Positions 26,576-35,545 of a DNA stretch of 64,000 nt are shown in pieces. Both the position numbers and the translations under genes were made by a program. Origin of the DNA: JAEUMD01 sp050250815 (GTDB lineage Bacteria; Pseudomonadota; Alphaproteobacteria; Rhizobiales; Hyphomicrobiaceae); the NCBI GenBank assembly GCA_050250815.1, contig JBFWNY010000018.1, positions 1-64,000 on the forward strand, read 5' to 3'. The notes beneath the pieces are model-generated. The model was not told the origin of the DNA and ran no database searches. It was given only the letters and a program-made list of their open reading frames with translations. Position 1 is the first letter of the stretch. Each line of letters starts with the position of its first letter.

Positions 26576-29152
26576 TCAATGCTTCTGGTCGAGACGCGTG
26601 CGCAGCCGCTGTGGCCGTCCCTCGATGAGGCTGAAATACCGCCTCGCGATGACGTTGGACAGCTCCGGCAGTTCGTGCGTCATCTGGTCCATCAGGCGGC
26701 CGAGCGCGCGGCGCTCTCCCGCGGCCAGGGAGCGCACGTCGGCGAGCCGCACCGCTGTGCTGAGCAGCAGTATGCGGCGACGCTCGTCGGGTAGAGCGAT
26801 GCCTTGGCTCGCCTGCGGCAGGCTCTCCAGATGCTGGTCGATGCGCGCCAGCTGGAAGGCGAGGCTGCGCGGGTTGCTCTCGTCGACGAGCAGCAGGTCG
26901 AGCACGAGCGGAAGCATCGGGTCGAGCCGGTAGCGCGAACGATAAGTGATGAAGCTGTCGGCGACTTCGAGCAGGAAGCGCAGACTGCTCGCCTCGTCTT
27001 CGTCGGTGGCGACGGTCGGCGCGTGCGGATGTCCGAACAGCGCGCCCACCGCCTCAGACAGATTGTAGGCGCGCGACAGACGGCGACCCATGTCGAGGAA
27101 CGACCAGCCGAAATTGCGCGTCATGTTCTCGTGCATGAGCCCGGCGAACGCGGCGAGCGAAGCCAGCCCCTCCTCTATGAGGTCGAGGAGCTGGCCGGAG
27201 CGGCCGGCGACCATCTTCTGACGCCACTCGCTGCCCGGCTGGAAGCGCTCCAGCGTTTGCCAGGCTTCGAGCGAGAGGCGGTCGCGCGTCAAACTGGCGA
27301 CGCGGTAGAGGCCATCGCACGTCCGTGGCAGCACCCGCATTCCTGCCGGTCCAGCCACCAGCACGCGCACCAGGCGGTCAATGGCCTGACCGTCCGAGTC
27401 GGTTCTGAACGGGGGGGGAGCGGTCGGCTCGTCGGTGAGCAGCACCTCCAGGCACCGGCGCGCTGCGGCGCGGCCGTCTGCTGGCAGCCCATCCTCCTGC
27501 TGCCGCTGCAAGGCGCTGCGCAGGACGCGCATGGTCCAGTCGGCCCGCTCGGTGTAGCGGCCGAGCCAGTACAGATCGTCCGCCGCCCGGCTCTGCGTCA
27601 CGCGCTGCGAGCGCTCGACGTGCGCGGTCTCAAGCGTCGGGCGCCACAGGCTCGCGTGCTGCGGCTGGCGATCGTCGCCCACCACCCAAACGTCGCGCGT
27701 GAGCCCCTCCGGCGAACTCAAGCCTAGCGAAAGCGTCGGGTCGATCGTCATGGCGAGGCCGCCCGGCATCATCATGAAGCCGTCGGCTGAGCGCGTCAGG
27801 TAGAGGCGCACGGCGAACGGAACCGGCTGGAGGGCGCCATCGCGCAAGGATGGGGTGGTGCCGAAGTCGAGCCGGTCCTCGGCGACCAGCCCGTCGCCCA
27901 CGAGGGCGAGGTCGCGCGCATAGGCGTCGAGGCTCTGGTCGGCAACGTCGGCGCGTTGGCCAATGGCGGCGCGGCCCGGACGGCCAGCACCTTCCTGCGC
28001 CCTGCGGACGACCACGTGATCGCGATCGCGCAACACGGATTCGCGAAGGTCGGGGTCACCGAGCCAGCGGCGCGGCGCATCCTCGATCAGAAGATCCTCT
28101 CCCAGGACGTGGCGGCACACCCGTCCAAGATAGGCGCCCAGGCCGCGGTTCTGGACGACTGCAGACCCGACAGCGTTCGTGACGAGAGACGGCGACCGTC
28201 GCACGGCCTGCATCAGGCCTACTGGCCCGGCAAAGCCGCCCGGATCCAGTTCCAGGGGATCGGAGCTGCGGCCCTCGACGCAGCGGACGATGACGTCGAT
28301 TTCCTTCAGACCCTCCAGCGTCTTCAAGAAGACCCGGTCGTCGTCAGTCCGCAGATCGCTGCCTTCGACCAGCAGGTAGCCCAGGTAGCGCGCCAAGTAG
28401 GCGTGACTGAAATAGTCGTCGTGCTGGGGACCAGGCGTCAGCAGCGCGACGCGGGGGGCACCGCGCCCGGCGCGATCGGAAATCGCCGTTTGTAACGTCT
28501 GGAAGAAGCCCGCGACGCGCCTTGCGCCGAGGTTGCGGAACAATTCGCCGGCGACGTGCGTGTGCGCCACGCGATTGGCGAGGGCAGAGCCGATGCCGGC
28601 AGGTGTCTCGGTATGAATGTCGATCACGCGCCAGCGGCCATCGGCGCCCCGAGCGACGTCGGCGGCGAAGAACTGCAGGAACCCGAAGGGCGGACGGATG
28701 CCGTGCGCGGGCCTGAGGAAGGCAGGGTCGGAAAAAACGAGCGCCGGTGGAATGAGCCCGTCGCGCATCAACGACTGGTCGCCGTAGATGTCGCTGAGGA
28801 TTGAATCGAGCAGCCGGGCGCGCTGGGAAAGGGCCCGTTCGAGCTGGTGCCAATCTTCCGCTGCGATCACCAGTGGCATCGCGTCAACGGTCCAGCGCTG
28901 GCTGGGATGGGTGGGGTCAGCGAAGATGTCGTAGGCGATGCCGATCTGGTGGACGCGCCGGTCGAGCGCCGCGGCCATCGCGCCGATGTCCTCGGCGCTC
29001 ATATTGCCGAGCGCATCCAGCAGCGCGCGCCAGTGGGGTCGCACACTGCCGTCGGCACGCACCATCTCGTCGTGACAGCCGACGCTACGGTGGACGTAGC
29101 CTTCGACCAGATGGTCACACGAGACGAAGCCGGCGGGTGCGAGAAGGCTCAT
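26576..29152 (-). CDS. Circularly permuted ATP-grasp (type 2) fused to alpha-E domain
   Basis: 858 residues. Residues about 60-480 are the circularly permuted ATP-grasp domain: DIHTETPAGIGSALANR, LTPGPQHDDYFSHAYLARY and LVEGSDL. Residues about 530-855 are the all-helical alpha-E domain (YWLGRYTERADWTMRVLRS, MHENMTRNFGWSFLDMGRR). In many genomes these two parts are separate neighbouring genes; here they are one chain. ATP-grasp enzymes join an amine to an acyl phosphate, so an amide ligase is expected. The start at 29152 places the family N-terminus correctly; in-frame sequence further upstream looks non-coding. First gene of an operon with the transglutaminase. Confidence 0.92.
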   Translation of the reverse strand: MSLLAPAGFVSCDHLVEGYVHRSVGCHDEMVRADGSVRPHWRALLDALGNMSAEDIGAMAAALDRRVHQIGIAYDIFADPTHPSQRWTVDAMPLVIAAEDWHQLERALSQRARLLDSILSDIYGDQSLMRDGLIPPALVFSDPAFLRPAHGIRPPFGFLQFFAADVARGADGRWRVIDIHTETPAGIGSALANRVAHTHVAGELFRNLGARRVAGFFQTLQTAISDRAGRGAPRVALLTPGPQHDDYFSHAYLARYLGYLLVEGSDLRTDDDRVFLKTLEGLKEIDVIVRCVEGRSSDPLELDPGGFAGPVGLMQAVRRSPSLVTNAVGSAVVQNRGLGAYLGRVCRHVLGEDLLIEDAPRRWLGDPDLRESVLRDRDHVVVRRAQEGAGRPGRAAIGQRADVADQSLDAYARDLALVGDGLVAEDRLDFGTTPSLRDGALQPVPFAVRLYLTRSADGFMMMPGGLAMTIDPTLSLGLSSPEGLTRDVWVVGDDRQPQHASLWRPTLETAHVERSQRVTQSRAADDLYWLGRYTERADWTMRVLRSALQRQQEDGLPADGRAAARRCLEVLLTDEPTAPPPFRTDSDGQAIDRLVRVLVAGPAGMRVLPRTCDGLYRVASLTRDRLSLEAWQTLERFQPGSEWRQKMVAGRSGQLLDLIEEGLASLAAFAGLMHENMTRNFGWSFLDMGRRLSRAYNLSEAVGALFGHPHAPTVATDEDEASSLRFLLEVADSFITYRSRYRLDPMLPLVLDLLLVDESNPRSLAFQLARIDQHLESLPQASQGIALPDERRRILLLSTAVRLADVRSLAAGERRALGRLMDQMTHELPELSNVIARRYFSLIEGRPQRLRTRLDQKH

Positions 29153-29361
29153 GTGCGCGTTTCGATGCCTCGATGGCCTGTCGCGTCTGATGCTGGTCGG
29201 TGGCAACCAACGCCAGACGGTACGCTGTAGATACAAAATCCCGAAGCGCGCCGACAGCGTTCGAATCGCTGGCGGAATCCTCCGGGGGCCAAGTGTAGCA
29301 GGGCATCCGATTCCGGACCAGCGGCGCACTGAGGCGTCGCTGCATCACGCGACAGCGAATG

Positions 29362-30075
29362 CTATGAGGGCGGTCGTGGTGAGCGCGCCAACAGCCATCC
29401 GACGAGCGCCAGCGCCGTGCCGATCGTCCAGCCGGTCAGAACATCGCTCGTCCAGTGGGCGCCCAGATGGATGCGCGTGAGGCCGACGGCTGCAGTGAGA
29501 GCAACGGCCGTTCCCATCACCAGGGCCCGCAGCCGGCGATCGATCATCTCACGTGCGGCGAGGGCCGCGATGAGGAGGAATACGGTGGCCGTGTGCATGG
29601 CGTGGCCACTCGGGAAACTCGAACTGTCGGCGATGACCGCAGGTGTCAGGAAATCCGGTCGCGCGCGGCCGATGGCGAACTTCAGCAGGTTGTTGAGGAG
29701 GAAGCTCGCCACCGTCGTCCAGCCGAGCAGGAGTGCTGGACCCTGCCGTCCGGTCAATGCAAGGAAGGCGAGCACGACGCCGACCACGAGGAAGAGGATG
29801 AGGTTGCTGCCGAGCGCGGTCACGTCGCGCATGGCACCGTCGAGCCAGTCGGGGCCCAACGGATCGGTGGGCGATCCCTCGGCCCGAAGCCACTGCGTTG
29901 CCGCCAGATCGAGTCCGGCAAGACCGTCGCCGGCGAACAGGCTTGTCACCGCCCAGGTCGCCAGCAGTCCGCTCGAAACCAGCGTCGCGGTTACCAGGGA
30001 CTTGCGCGCGAAATCGGCGCCCGGCAGCGTGGCGTCGTCGACGTGGTCGAGATGCGGCTCCGCTTTCTGGTTCAA
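29362..30075 (-). CDS. PAP2-family membrane phosphatase
   Basis: About 237 residues with five to six membrane helices. The phosphatase signature is complete: KFAIGRARPD, SFPSGHAMHTA and TRIHLGAHWTSDV. Likely substrates are phosphatidate, undecaprenyl pyrophosphate or related lipid phosphates, with the active site on the periplasmic face. No ATG or GTG sits at a sensible position; the best start is TTG at 30075 without a clear ribosome site. The open frame continues far upstream, antisense to the di-haem gene, where it is certainly not coding. Divergent from the gene at 30220. Confidence 0.85.
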   Translation of the reverse strand: MNQKAEPHLDHVDDATLPGADFARKSLVTATLVSSGLLATWAVTSLFAGDGLAGLDLAATQWLRAEGSPTDPLGPDWLDGAMRDVTALGSNLILFLVVGVVLAFLALTGRQGPALLLGWTTVASFLLNNLLKFAIGRARPDFLTPAVIADSSSFPSGHAMHTATVFLLIAALAAREMIDRRLRALVMGTAVALTAAVGLTRIHLGAHWTSDVLTGWTIGTALALVGWLLARSPRPPS

Positions 30076-30219
30076 AAGAGGTTGATCCGTTCGGCTGCAG
30101 CGGGGGAACGATGACGCGCGATTCGACGGCCATTCGACTGGATTCGGGGAACAATAGCAAAGTCGCCCGCCGATTTCGCGACAGTCGATGGCAGGCGGGC
30201 GCAGGAATTGGGGCGTAGT

Positions 30220-31632
30220 ATGAACGTTGCCGAGGCGGACGGGCGGTCTGCCGCCCTGAGGCTGCAACGCGTGGCAGGCGCGGCGCTCAGCGGCGCGTGC
30301 CTGCTGGCCGGGCTCTACGCATCCGCGTCCTCGCGTGTGCCGGCCGCGGCGGCTGTCCCTCGTGACCCAGGAAGGGTCTATGCGCCGCTTGCCACTCTCT
30401 CGTCCCAGGCCCTGGCCCGCTTCGCCATCGGTCGGGCGATCTTTGCTGCCCGCTGGGTGCCCGCGCCCGACGTGTCGGACGGCGCCGATGGACTGGGGCC
30501 GCTGTACAACGCGGACAGTTGCGCCTCGTGTCACGGAGGCGAGCAAGAGCGCAACCCAGTGGCGCGCATCGCGCCAGACTCTCCCGGGAGCGAAGTGTTT
30601 GGCGCGCAGTTGCAGGACCGTGCTGTCCCCGGTGTGCCCGAGGAAGGTCGGCTCGTCGTGCGTTCCGTCGACGCGCGGACGATTGACCTTAAGCGCGGGC
30701 ACGTGGTGGTGCTGCGCCGTCTTGTCCCTTCGATCGAGGCAACCGGTTACGGCGCGCCTCTGCAGGACGAAGCGCTCTCCCTGCGCCGCCCGCTCGCCAT
30801 TGCCGGTATCGGCCTCGTCGCGGCGATACCGGAAGCGGCCATCCGTGCCGGGGCCGATCCCGACGACCGCGACGGCGACGGCATCTCCGGCCGCGTAGGC
30901 GCTCCGGCGCATGTTGGTACGGGGCAGGCGGAGACGAACCCGAATCTTGCGCGCTTCGGCTGGAAGGCAAGTGTTGCGAGCCTCGCCGAGCAGGCGGCCG
31001 ATGCATTTGCTCGCGACCTGGGGCTGTCCTCGCCGCTGCGCCCGGGGCGTCAAGCCGATTGCACGCCGGCGCAGAAGGCTTGCATCGCCGCGCCCGACGG
31101 CGGCTCCGCAGTCAAGGGAGGGTACGAGGTGAGCGCCGAGGAAGTCGCCCTCGTGGCGGCGTTCCTCGAAGGTCTCGCGCCGCCGCGGCCCCCCACTGGA
31201 GCCGACAGCGAAACCGCGAGGGCAGGCAAGGGCGTGTTTCATGCCGCGGGTTGTGCAGCGTGTCATCGTGTGGCCTTCCGCACCGGCGAGGTGCCCGGCA
31301 AGCCGCATCTGTCTGGTGTCGAAGTCGCGCTCTACTCCGACCTGCTGTTGCACGATCTAGGGGATGGATTGGCCGACGCGGTCGCCGAGGGTGCCGCTTC
31401 GGGACGCGAATGGCGGACGGCGCCGCTTTGGGGCCTTGGCGCGAGACTTGGCCAGGGTGGCGCCGCCGCAAGCGGTGGTGAAGGCGATGGTCTCCTGCAC
31501 GATGGCCGCGCGCGCACGCTCGATGAAGCGATACTCTGGCACGGCGGGGAGGCGGCCGCTGCGCGCGACAGGTTCGCCTCCATGCCGCTGGACGACCGCG
31601 CCGCACTGCTGGCATTCCTGTCGCAGCTTTGA
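30220..31632 (+). CDS. Di-haem DUF1111 (thiol oxidoreductase-like) protein
   Basis: 470 residues. A hydrophobic N-terminal segment (AGAALSGACLLAGLYASAS) acts as signal peptide or anchor. Two c-type haem sites are visible, CASCH at residues 101-105 and CAACH near 345-349, placing it in the DUF1111 (COG3488) family of periplasmic di-haem proteins. Other family features are DPDDRDGDGISGR and a C-terminal TLDEAILWHGGEA. Family members elsewhere accompany imelysin-type iron proteins; none is present here. GGGGCG precedes the ATG. The next gene starts 89 nt after its stop and may be cotranscribed. Confidence 0.88.
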   Translation: MNVAEADGRSAALRLQRVAGAALSGACLLAGLYASASSRVPAAAAVPRDPGRVYAPLATLSSQALARFAIGRAIFAARWVPAPDVSDGADGLGPLYNADSCASCHGGEQERNPVARIAPDSPGSEVFGAQLQDRAVPGVPEEGRLVVRSVDARTIDLKRGHVVVLRRLVPSIEATGYGAPLQDEALSLRRPLAIAGIGLVAAIPEAAIRAGADPDDRDGDGISGRVGAPAHVGTGQAETNPNLARFGWKASVASLAEQAADAFARDLGLSSPLRPGRQADCTPAQKACIAAPDGGSAVKGGYEVSAEEVALVAAFLEGLAPPRPPTGADSETARAGKGVFHAAGCAACHRVAFRTGEVPGKPHLSGVEVALYSDLLLHDLGDGLADAVAEGAASGREWRTAPLWGLGARLGQGGAAASGGEGDGLLHDGRARTLDEAILWHGGEAAAARDRFASMPLDDRAALLAFLSQL

Positions 31633-31721
31633 GGGCTTGCGACCGTGGCTGTCACCGACGTAGAGCAGGCGCTCGCGGCGGTCGCGCCGATGCCGTGCGT
31701 TCAGGATGGGGGAGGTGGCCG

Positions 31722-33335
31722 ATGCCGGGAAGCGGACGGTCGCGATCGATTGGAGTGTCCCGACGGGCGGTCGTCGTCGGAGGCGGTTCTGCGCTGGCGT
31801 CCCCCGCGATACTCTCGCCGGTACTCGCCGGCGGCACGGGGCAGGAGGCGGCGGCCACACCCGGCCCTGAGGTGACATTCGGCCCGGCCAAGGCATTCTC
31901 TTTCGAGCACCTGACGGAGAAGGCACGCCGCCTGGCCGCGGCGCCTTTCGTGCCGGCTCGCTCCCCGCACGGCGCCATCCTCGACCGCATCGACTACGAT
32001 GCCTACCAGCAGATCCGGTTCCGCCGCGCCGCCTCGCTGCCGATCGGCGAGACGCCGGTTCAACTGTTCCACCTCGGCCGCTTCTTTCAGGAGCCGGTGC
32101 GCTGCCACGTGGTGGACGATGGAAAGTCGCGTGAGGTGATCTACGACGCATCGCTGTTCGAGATGCCCGACGATCACGTTGCGCGTGGCCTCAAGGGAAA
32201 CATCGGCTTCGCGGGCTTCCGGGTCATGGCACCGGATCTGGAAACCGACTGGCTCGCGTTCCTGGGCGCGTCCTACTTCCGCACGTCAGGTCCCTATAAC
32301 CAGTACGGCCTCTCGGCGCGCGGGCTTGCCATCGATACCGGGCTGCCGACGCCGGAAGAGTTCCCCCGCTTCTCCGAGTTCTACCTGGAAGGCGCCGGCG
32401 CCAATGCTCTCGACATCTATGCTCTGCTCGAAAGTCCGAGCGTAACGGGCGCCTATCGCATAGCGACCCGCCGCGTCTCCGACGCGGTTGGCATCCACCG
32501 TACGCAGCAGCACATCACGCTTGAGCTATTCGCGCGGGCCGACATCAAACGCCTGGGCATCGCGCCGTTCTCGTCCATGTTCTGGTATGGCGAGGGAAGC
32601 CGCAAACAGGCCGCCGACTGGCGTCCGGAGGTGCATGATTCCGACGGGCTTCAGATCCTGACGGGCACAGGCGAGCGCCTGTGGCGACCGCTCAACAATC
32701 CGCCGCGCGTCATGACCAACTCGTTCGTGGACGAGAACCCGAAAGGCTTCGGCCTGCAGCAGCGCGACCGCGACTTCGTAAGCTATCTCGACGACGGGGT
32801 CTTCTACGAGCGCCGCGCCTCCACCTGGGTCGAGCCGGGCGAGGACTGGGGCAAGGGCGCAGTGCAGCTGTTGGAGATCCCCACCGACGACGAGATCCAC
32901 GACAACATCGCGATCTACTGGACGCCTGAGCGCACGCTGAAAGCAGGTGAGGGTGGGCGCTGGTCCTATAAGCTCAATTGGGTCGACGACACGCCCTATC
33001 CGGGTGGTCTGGGCAAGGCGACGGCGACGTTTTCCGGGCAGGGCGGCAGGCCCGGGCAGAAGCGGCCGGCGGGAACGCGCAAGTTCGTCGTCGATTTCCA
33101 GGGCGAGGCGTTCGACGGGCTTGGGCGCGATGATGTCGAGCTGGTGGTGACATCTTCGCGCGGCATTGTCTCCAATGCCTACGCGCACCCCGTGGTTGAT
33201 CAGCGGCTGCGCTGGCGCGCGCTGTTCGACATCCAGGCTGAAGGAAGCGATCCCGTCGATCTGCGCGCGTTCCTGCGCCACGACAGCCGGGCGCTCACCG
33301 AGACGTGGATCGCGCAGTTCTTCCCCGACCAGTGA
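31722..33335 (+). CDS. Second OpgG/OpgD-family periplasmic glucan protein
   Basis: 537 residues, homologous along its whole length to the protein at 11986 (shared blocks IDYDAYQQIRFR, GFAGFRVMAP, ENPKGFGLQQRDRDF and EIPTDDEIHDNI). A Tat-type signal (VSRRAVVVGGGSALASPA) sends it folded to the periplasm. The ATG at 31722 is fixed by a strong GGGGGAGG 8 nt upstream. It is about 18 kb from opgH and follows the di-haem gene. It may carry the OpgD-type glucan-trimming role. Its last 41 nt overlap the 3' end of the convergent VWA gene. Confidence 0.9.
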   Translation: MPGSGRSRSIGVSRRAVVVGGGSALASPAILSPVLAGGTGQEAAATPGPEVTFGPAKAFSFEHLTEKARRLAAAPFVPARSPHGAILDRIDYDAYQQIRFRRAASLPIGETPVQLFHLGRFFQEPVRCHVVDDGKSREVIYDASLFEMPDDHVARGLKGNIGFAGFRVMAPDLETDWLAFLGASYFRTSGPYNQYGLSARGLAIDTGLPTPEEFPRFSEFYLEGAGANALDIYALLESPSVTGAYRIATRRVSDAVGIHRTQQHITLELFARADIKRLGIAPFSSMFWYGEGSRKQAADWRPEVHDSDGLQILTGTGERLWRPLNNPPRVMTNSFVDENPKGFGLQQRDRDFVSYLDDGVFYERRASTWVEPGEDWGKGAVQLLEIPTDDEIHDNIAIYWTPERTLKAGEGGRWSYKLNWVDDTPYPGGLGKATATFSGQGGRPGQKRPAGTRKFVVDFQGEAFDGLGRDDVELVVTSSRGIVSNAYAHPVVDQRLRWRALFDIQAEGSDPVDLRAFLRHDSRALTETWIAQFFPDQ

Positions 33336-34044
33336 GCGTTTGCGCATCCGCCGCTGCGACCTGCGGGCAGACGAGAACGCGCGACAGGGCCTCGACCAGT
33401 TCCTCCAGCGTTTCGGTGGGGATGAAATGGCCACCTGTCTCTTCGGCCAGACACTGCGCGCGGAAGCGCGGCAGCGTGCCAGTGCGGAAGCTCACCACGT
33501 GCACCTTGACGTGGCTTCCGGCGGAGGCGAGACGGCGGCCGAGCGCGCACGGATCGCCGCCGCAGTTCTCGTCGCCATCGGTAACGACGACGATCGTCTG
33601 TGGCGTCGCGGGCCAGCCCAGCATCATCGCGGATTGCTCGACCGCCGATGTGAGCGGCGTTTCGCCGGCCGTCGTTAGATCCGCGATCTCCGCAAGGATG
33701 GGCGCTGCGGCATCGTGCATGGGTGGGATGCGCACGCGAAAATTCGAGCAGTCCGGTCCACCGCCTGGACCGTAGACCGCAAGGCCCAGCCGCCGCGTTC
33801 GAGCGGCCGCGGGCACCACCGCATCGGCAGCAGCCCGGGCCAGCGTCATGCGGGTCTCGCCGCTGTAGGCGAGGCGCTGCATCGAGCCCGAGCCGTCGAA
33901 TACGATCATGGCGTCTTCGGTGCAGGTGTCGGCGCCTGGGGGCAAAGGCTCCGGTCGCGCAAAGGACGTCGGCGCGGCAATGCAGGCGAGAAGCACCGTC
34001 AGTCCGCTCGACCAACGCAAGGCGGCACCGTTCGCGTCGTGCAT
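33295..34044 (-). CDS. Secreted VWA domain protein
   Basis: 249 residues. A signal peptide (LRWSSGLTVLLACIAAPTSF, cleavage near FA-RP) is followed by a VWA domain with an intact metal site FDGSGSM, then TAGETPLTSAVEQSA (conserved Thr) and VVVTDGDENCGGDPC. Cys residues suggest disulfides in the periplasm. GGAGGG lies 3-4 nt before the ATG. The stop lies inside the 3' end of the convergent OpgG-like gene, so both genes share 41 bp. Ligand unknown. Confidence 0.88.
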   Translation of the reverse strand: MHDANGAALRWSSGLTVLLACIAAPTSFARPEPLPPGADTCTEDAMIVFDGSGSMQRLAYSGETRMTLARAAADAVVPAAARTRRLGLAVYGPGGGPDCSNFRVRIPPMHDAAAPILAEIADLTTAGETPLTSAVEQSAMMLGWPATPQTIVVVTDGDENCGGDPCALGRRLASAGSHVKVHVVSFRTGTLPRFRAQCLAEETGGHFIPTETLEELVEALSRVLVCPQVAAADAQTLTGRGRTARSTSR

Positions 34045-34133
34045 CGTCCCTCCAGGGCGTTTGCCCAGTACCGCTGGCAGCGATGCTATGGTGCCGCCGG
34101 GTGCCGAGCGAGGCAACACTCCGGAGAGCGGAC

Positions 34134-35051
34134 ATGAGCAGCCTTCCCGATTTCGATCCCGTTCCGGGCGACCGGCATTCCTGCGATGCCATCGAGCAGG
34201 TGATCGTTCCGCGCGCGAGAGATCTTGGTGGCTTCCAGGTCCGCCGTGCATTGCCCTCGGTGGGGCGCAAGATGGTCGGACCCTTCATCTTCTTCGACCA
34301 GATGGGCCCGGCAGAGTTTCTTCTCGGGGAAGGTATCGATGTCAGACCTCACCCGCATATCGGCCTGTCCACCGTCACCTATCTGTTCGACGGCGAGATC
34401 ATGCATCGCGACAGCCTGGGCACGGCGCAGCCCATCCGGCCGGGCGAACTCAACCTGATGACCGCGGGGCGCGGCATCGTCCACTCCGAGCGCACGCCGC
34501 CGGCACTGCGCCAGGAGAGGCCGCGCCTGTTCGGCATCCAAGCATGGGCGGCGCTGCCCGAGGCGCACGAGGAGGACGCCCCTGCGTTCGCGCACCATGG
34601 ACGCGAGGCGTTGCCGAGGATTACGGGCGAGGGCAAGCGCGTGAGCGTGGTGATGGGCTCGCTCTATGGCGCTACCTCGCCGGTGGCATTCCCGCATCCA
34701 GCCTTCTACGCCGAGGCGGTGCTGGCGCCTGGTGCCGTGCTGCCGCTCGATCCGGAGTTCGACGAGCGCGCGCTCTATGTGGTCTCAGGCGAGATCGACA
34801 TTGCCGGTGACGTGTTCGAGGCTGGGCGCCTGCTCGTGTTCCGGCCGGGCGATCGTATCTCGGTGCTCGCCACCTCGAACGCGCGTCTCATCCTGCTCGG
34901 TGGAGAACCGATGGATGGTCCCCGGCACATGTGGTGGAACTTCGTCTCGTCGTCGGCAGACCGCATCCGCGCCGCCAAGGAGGATTGGAAGCTGCGTCGG
35001 TTCGACGTCGTGCCCGGCGATGCTGAGGATTTCATTCCGCTGCCGGAGTAG
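34134..35051 (+). CDS. Pirin-family bicupin protein
   Basis: 305 residues. The N-terminal pirin cupin has the metal ligands His73, His75, His117 and Glu119 (RPHPHIGLST, IVHSERTP), followed by a C-terminal cupin (residues about 195-290). Bacterial pirins include quercetin dioxygenases and redox-linked regulators; which applies cannot be told from sequence. CGGAGAG precedes the ATG. Divergent from the VWA gene with 89 nt between starts. Confidence 0.93.
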   Translation: MSSLPDFDPVPGDRHSCDAIEQVIVPRARDLGGFQVRRALPSVGRKMVGPFIFFDQMGPAEFLLGEGIDVRPHPHIGLSTVTYLFDGEIMHRDSLGTAQPIRPGELNLMTAGRGIVHSERTPPALRQERPRLFGIQAWAALPEAHEEDAPAFAHHGREALPRITGEGKRVSVVMGSLYGATSPVAFPHPAFYAEAVLAPGAVLPLDPEFDERALYVVSGEIDIAGDVFEAGRLLVFRPGDRISVLATSNARLILLGGEPMDGPRHMWWNFVSSSADRIRAAKEDWKLRRFDVVPGDAEDFIPLPE

Positions 35052-35079
35052 CGACCTGCCCGGCGCCGATATGCGCGAA

Positions 35080-35107
35080 GGCCCGCGCCGCCGACGCGGC
35101 ACGGGCC
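35080..35107. terminator. GC-rich hairpin between convergent genes
   Basis: GGCCCG/CGGGCC and GCCGC/GCGGC stems with one mismatch and a CGAC loop, located between the pirin and rhodanese stop codons. There is no T run on either side, so it may be a weak or Rho-assisted bidirectional terminator. Confidence 0.4.
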
Positions 35108-35140
35108 AAAATCTCACGGACGGTCCAGATCTCTGGCCGC

Positions 35141-35545
35141 TCAGCGATGGTGATAGGGGACCGTGGGCAGGCCGCGCAGGATCCAGCCCGGTCCGGCCCC
35201 GCCAGCGCCGGTCATGCCTTCGACGACATTGGTCACTTGCGTGAACCCGTTGGCGGCCAGGAAACGCTGCGCCTGTGCCGATCGAGCGCCCGAGCCACAG
35301 ATCAGCCCCACGGGGCGAGACTTGTCGCCGCCCAACAGGCTGGCGATCTCGTCGGCGAAGTGGGGACCTGTCGGCGTCAGCGGGACCGCTCCCTCGGCGA
35401 TGCCGGTGCGCATCCATTCGGACGGCGTGCGGATGTCGACGAGCACCAATCCGACGTCCCGCATCAGCCGATGGGCTTCCTGCGGGTGTACGTGGTCGGG
35501 CACAAGGTCGTGGACGGAGGTTCTGCTCATGGTCGCGGGGGGCAT
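35141..35545 (-). CDS. Rhodanese-domain protein
   Basis: 134 residues, single rhodanese domain, cytoplasmic. Visible are VLVDIRTPSEW, the active loop ICGSGARSAQA with catalytic Cys, and FTQVTNVVEGMTG. It should carry a persulfide sulfur atom between donors and acceptors. The ATG at 35545 has GGAG 5 nt upstream; a second at 35530 is possible. Same strand as sseA and cysK, suggesting a role in cysteine-derived sulfur handling. Confidence 0.88.
   Translation of the reverse strand: MPPATMSRTSVHDLVPDHVHPQEAHRLMRDVGLVLVDIRTPSEWMRTGIAEGAVPLTPTGPHFADEIASLLGGDKSRPVGLICGSGARSAQAQRFLAANGFTQVTNVVEGMTGAGGAGPGWILRGLPTVPYHHR

Noticed and set aside
30076..31353. N-terminal extension of the PAP2 frame by more than 400 codons
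   Set aside because: It runs antisense through the di-haem gene and has no domain; only the part from about 30075 downward is coding.
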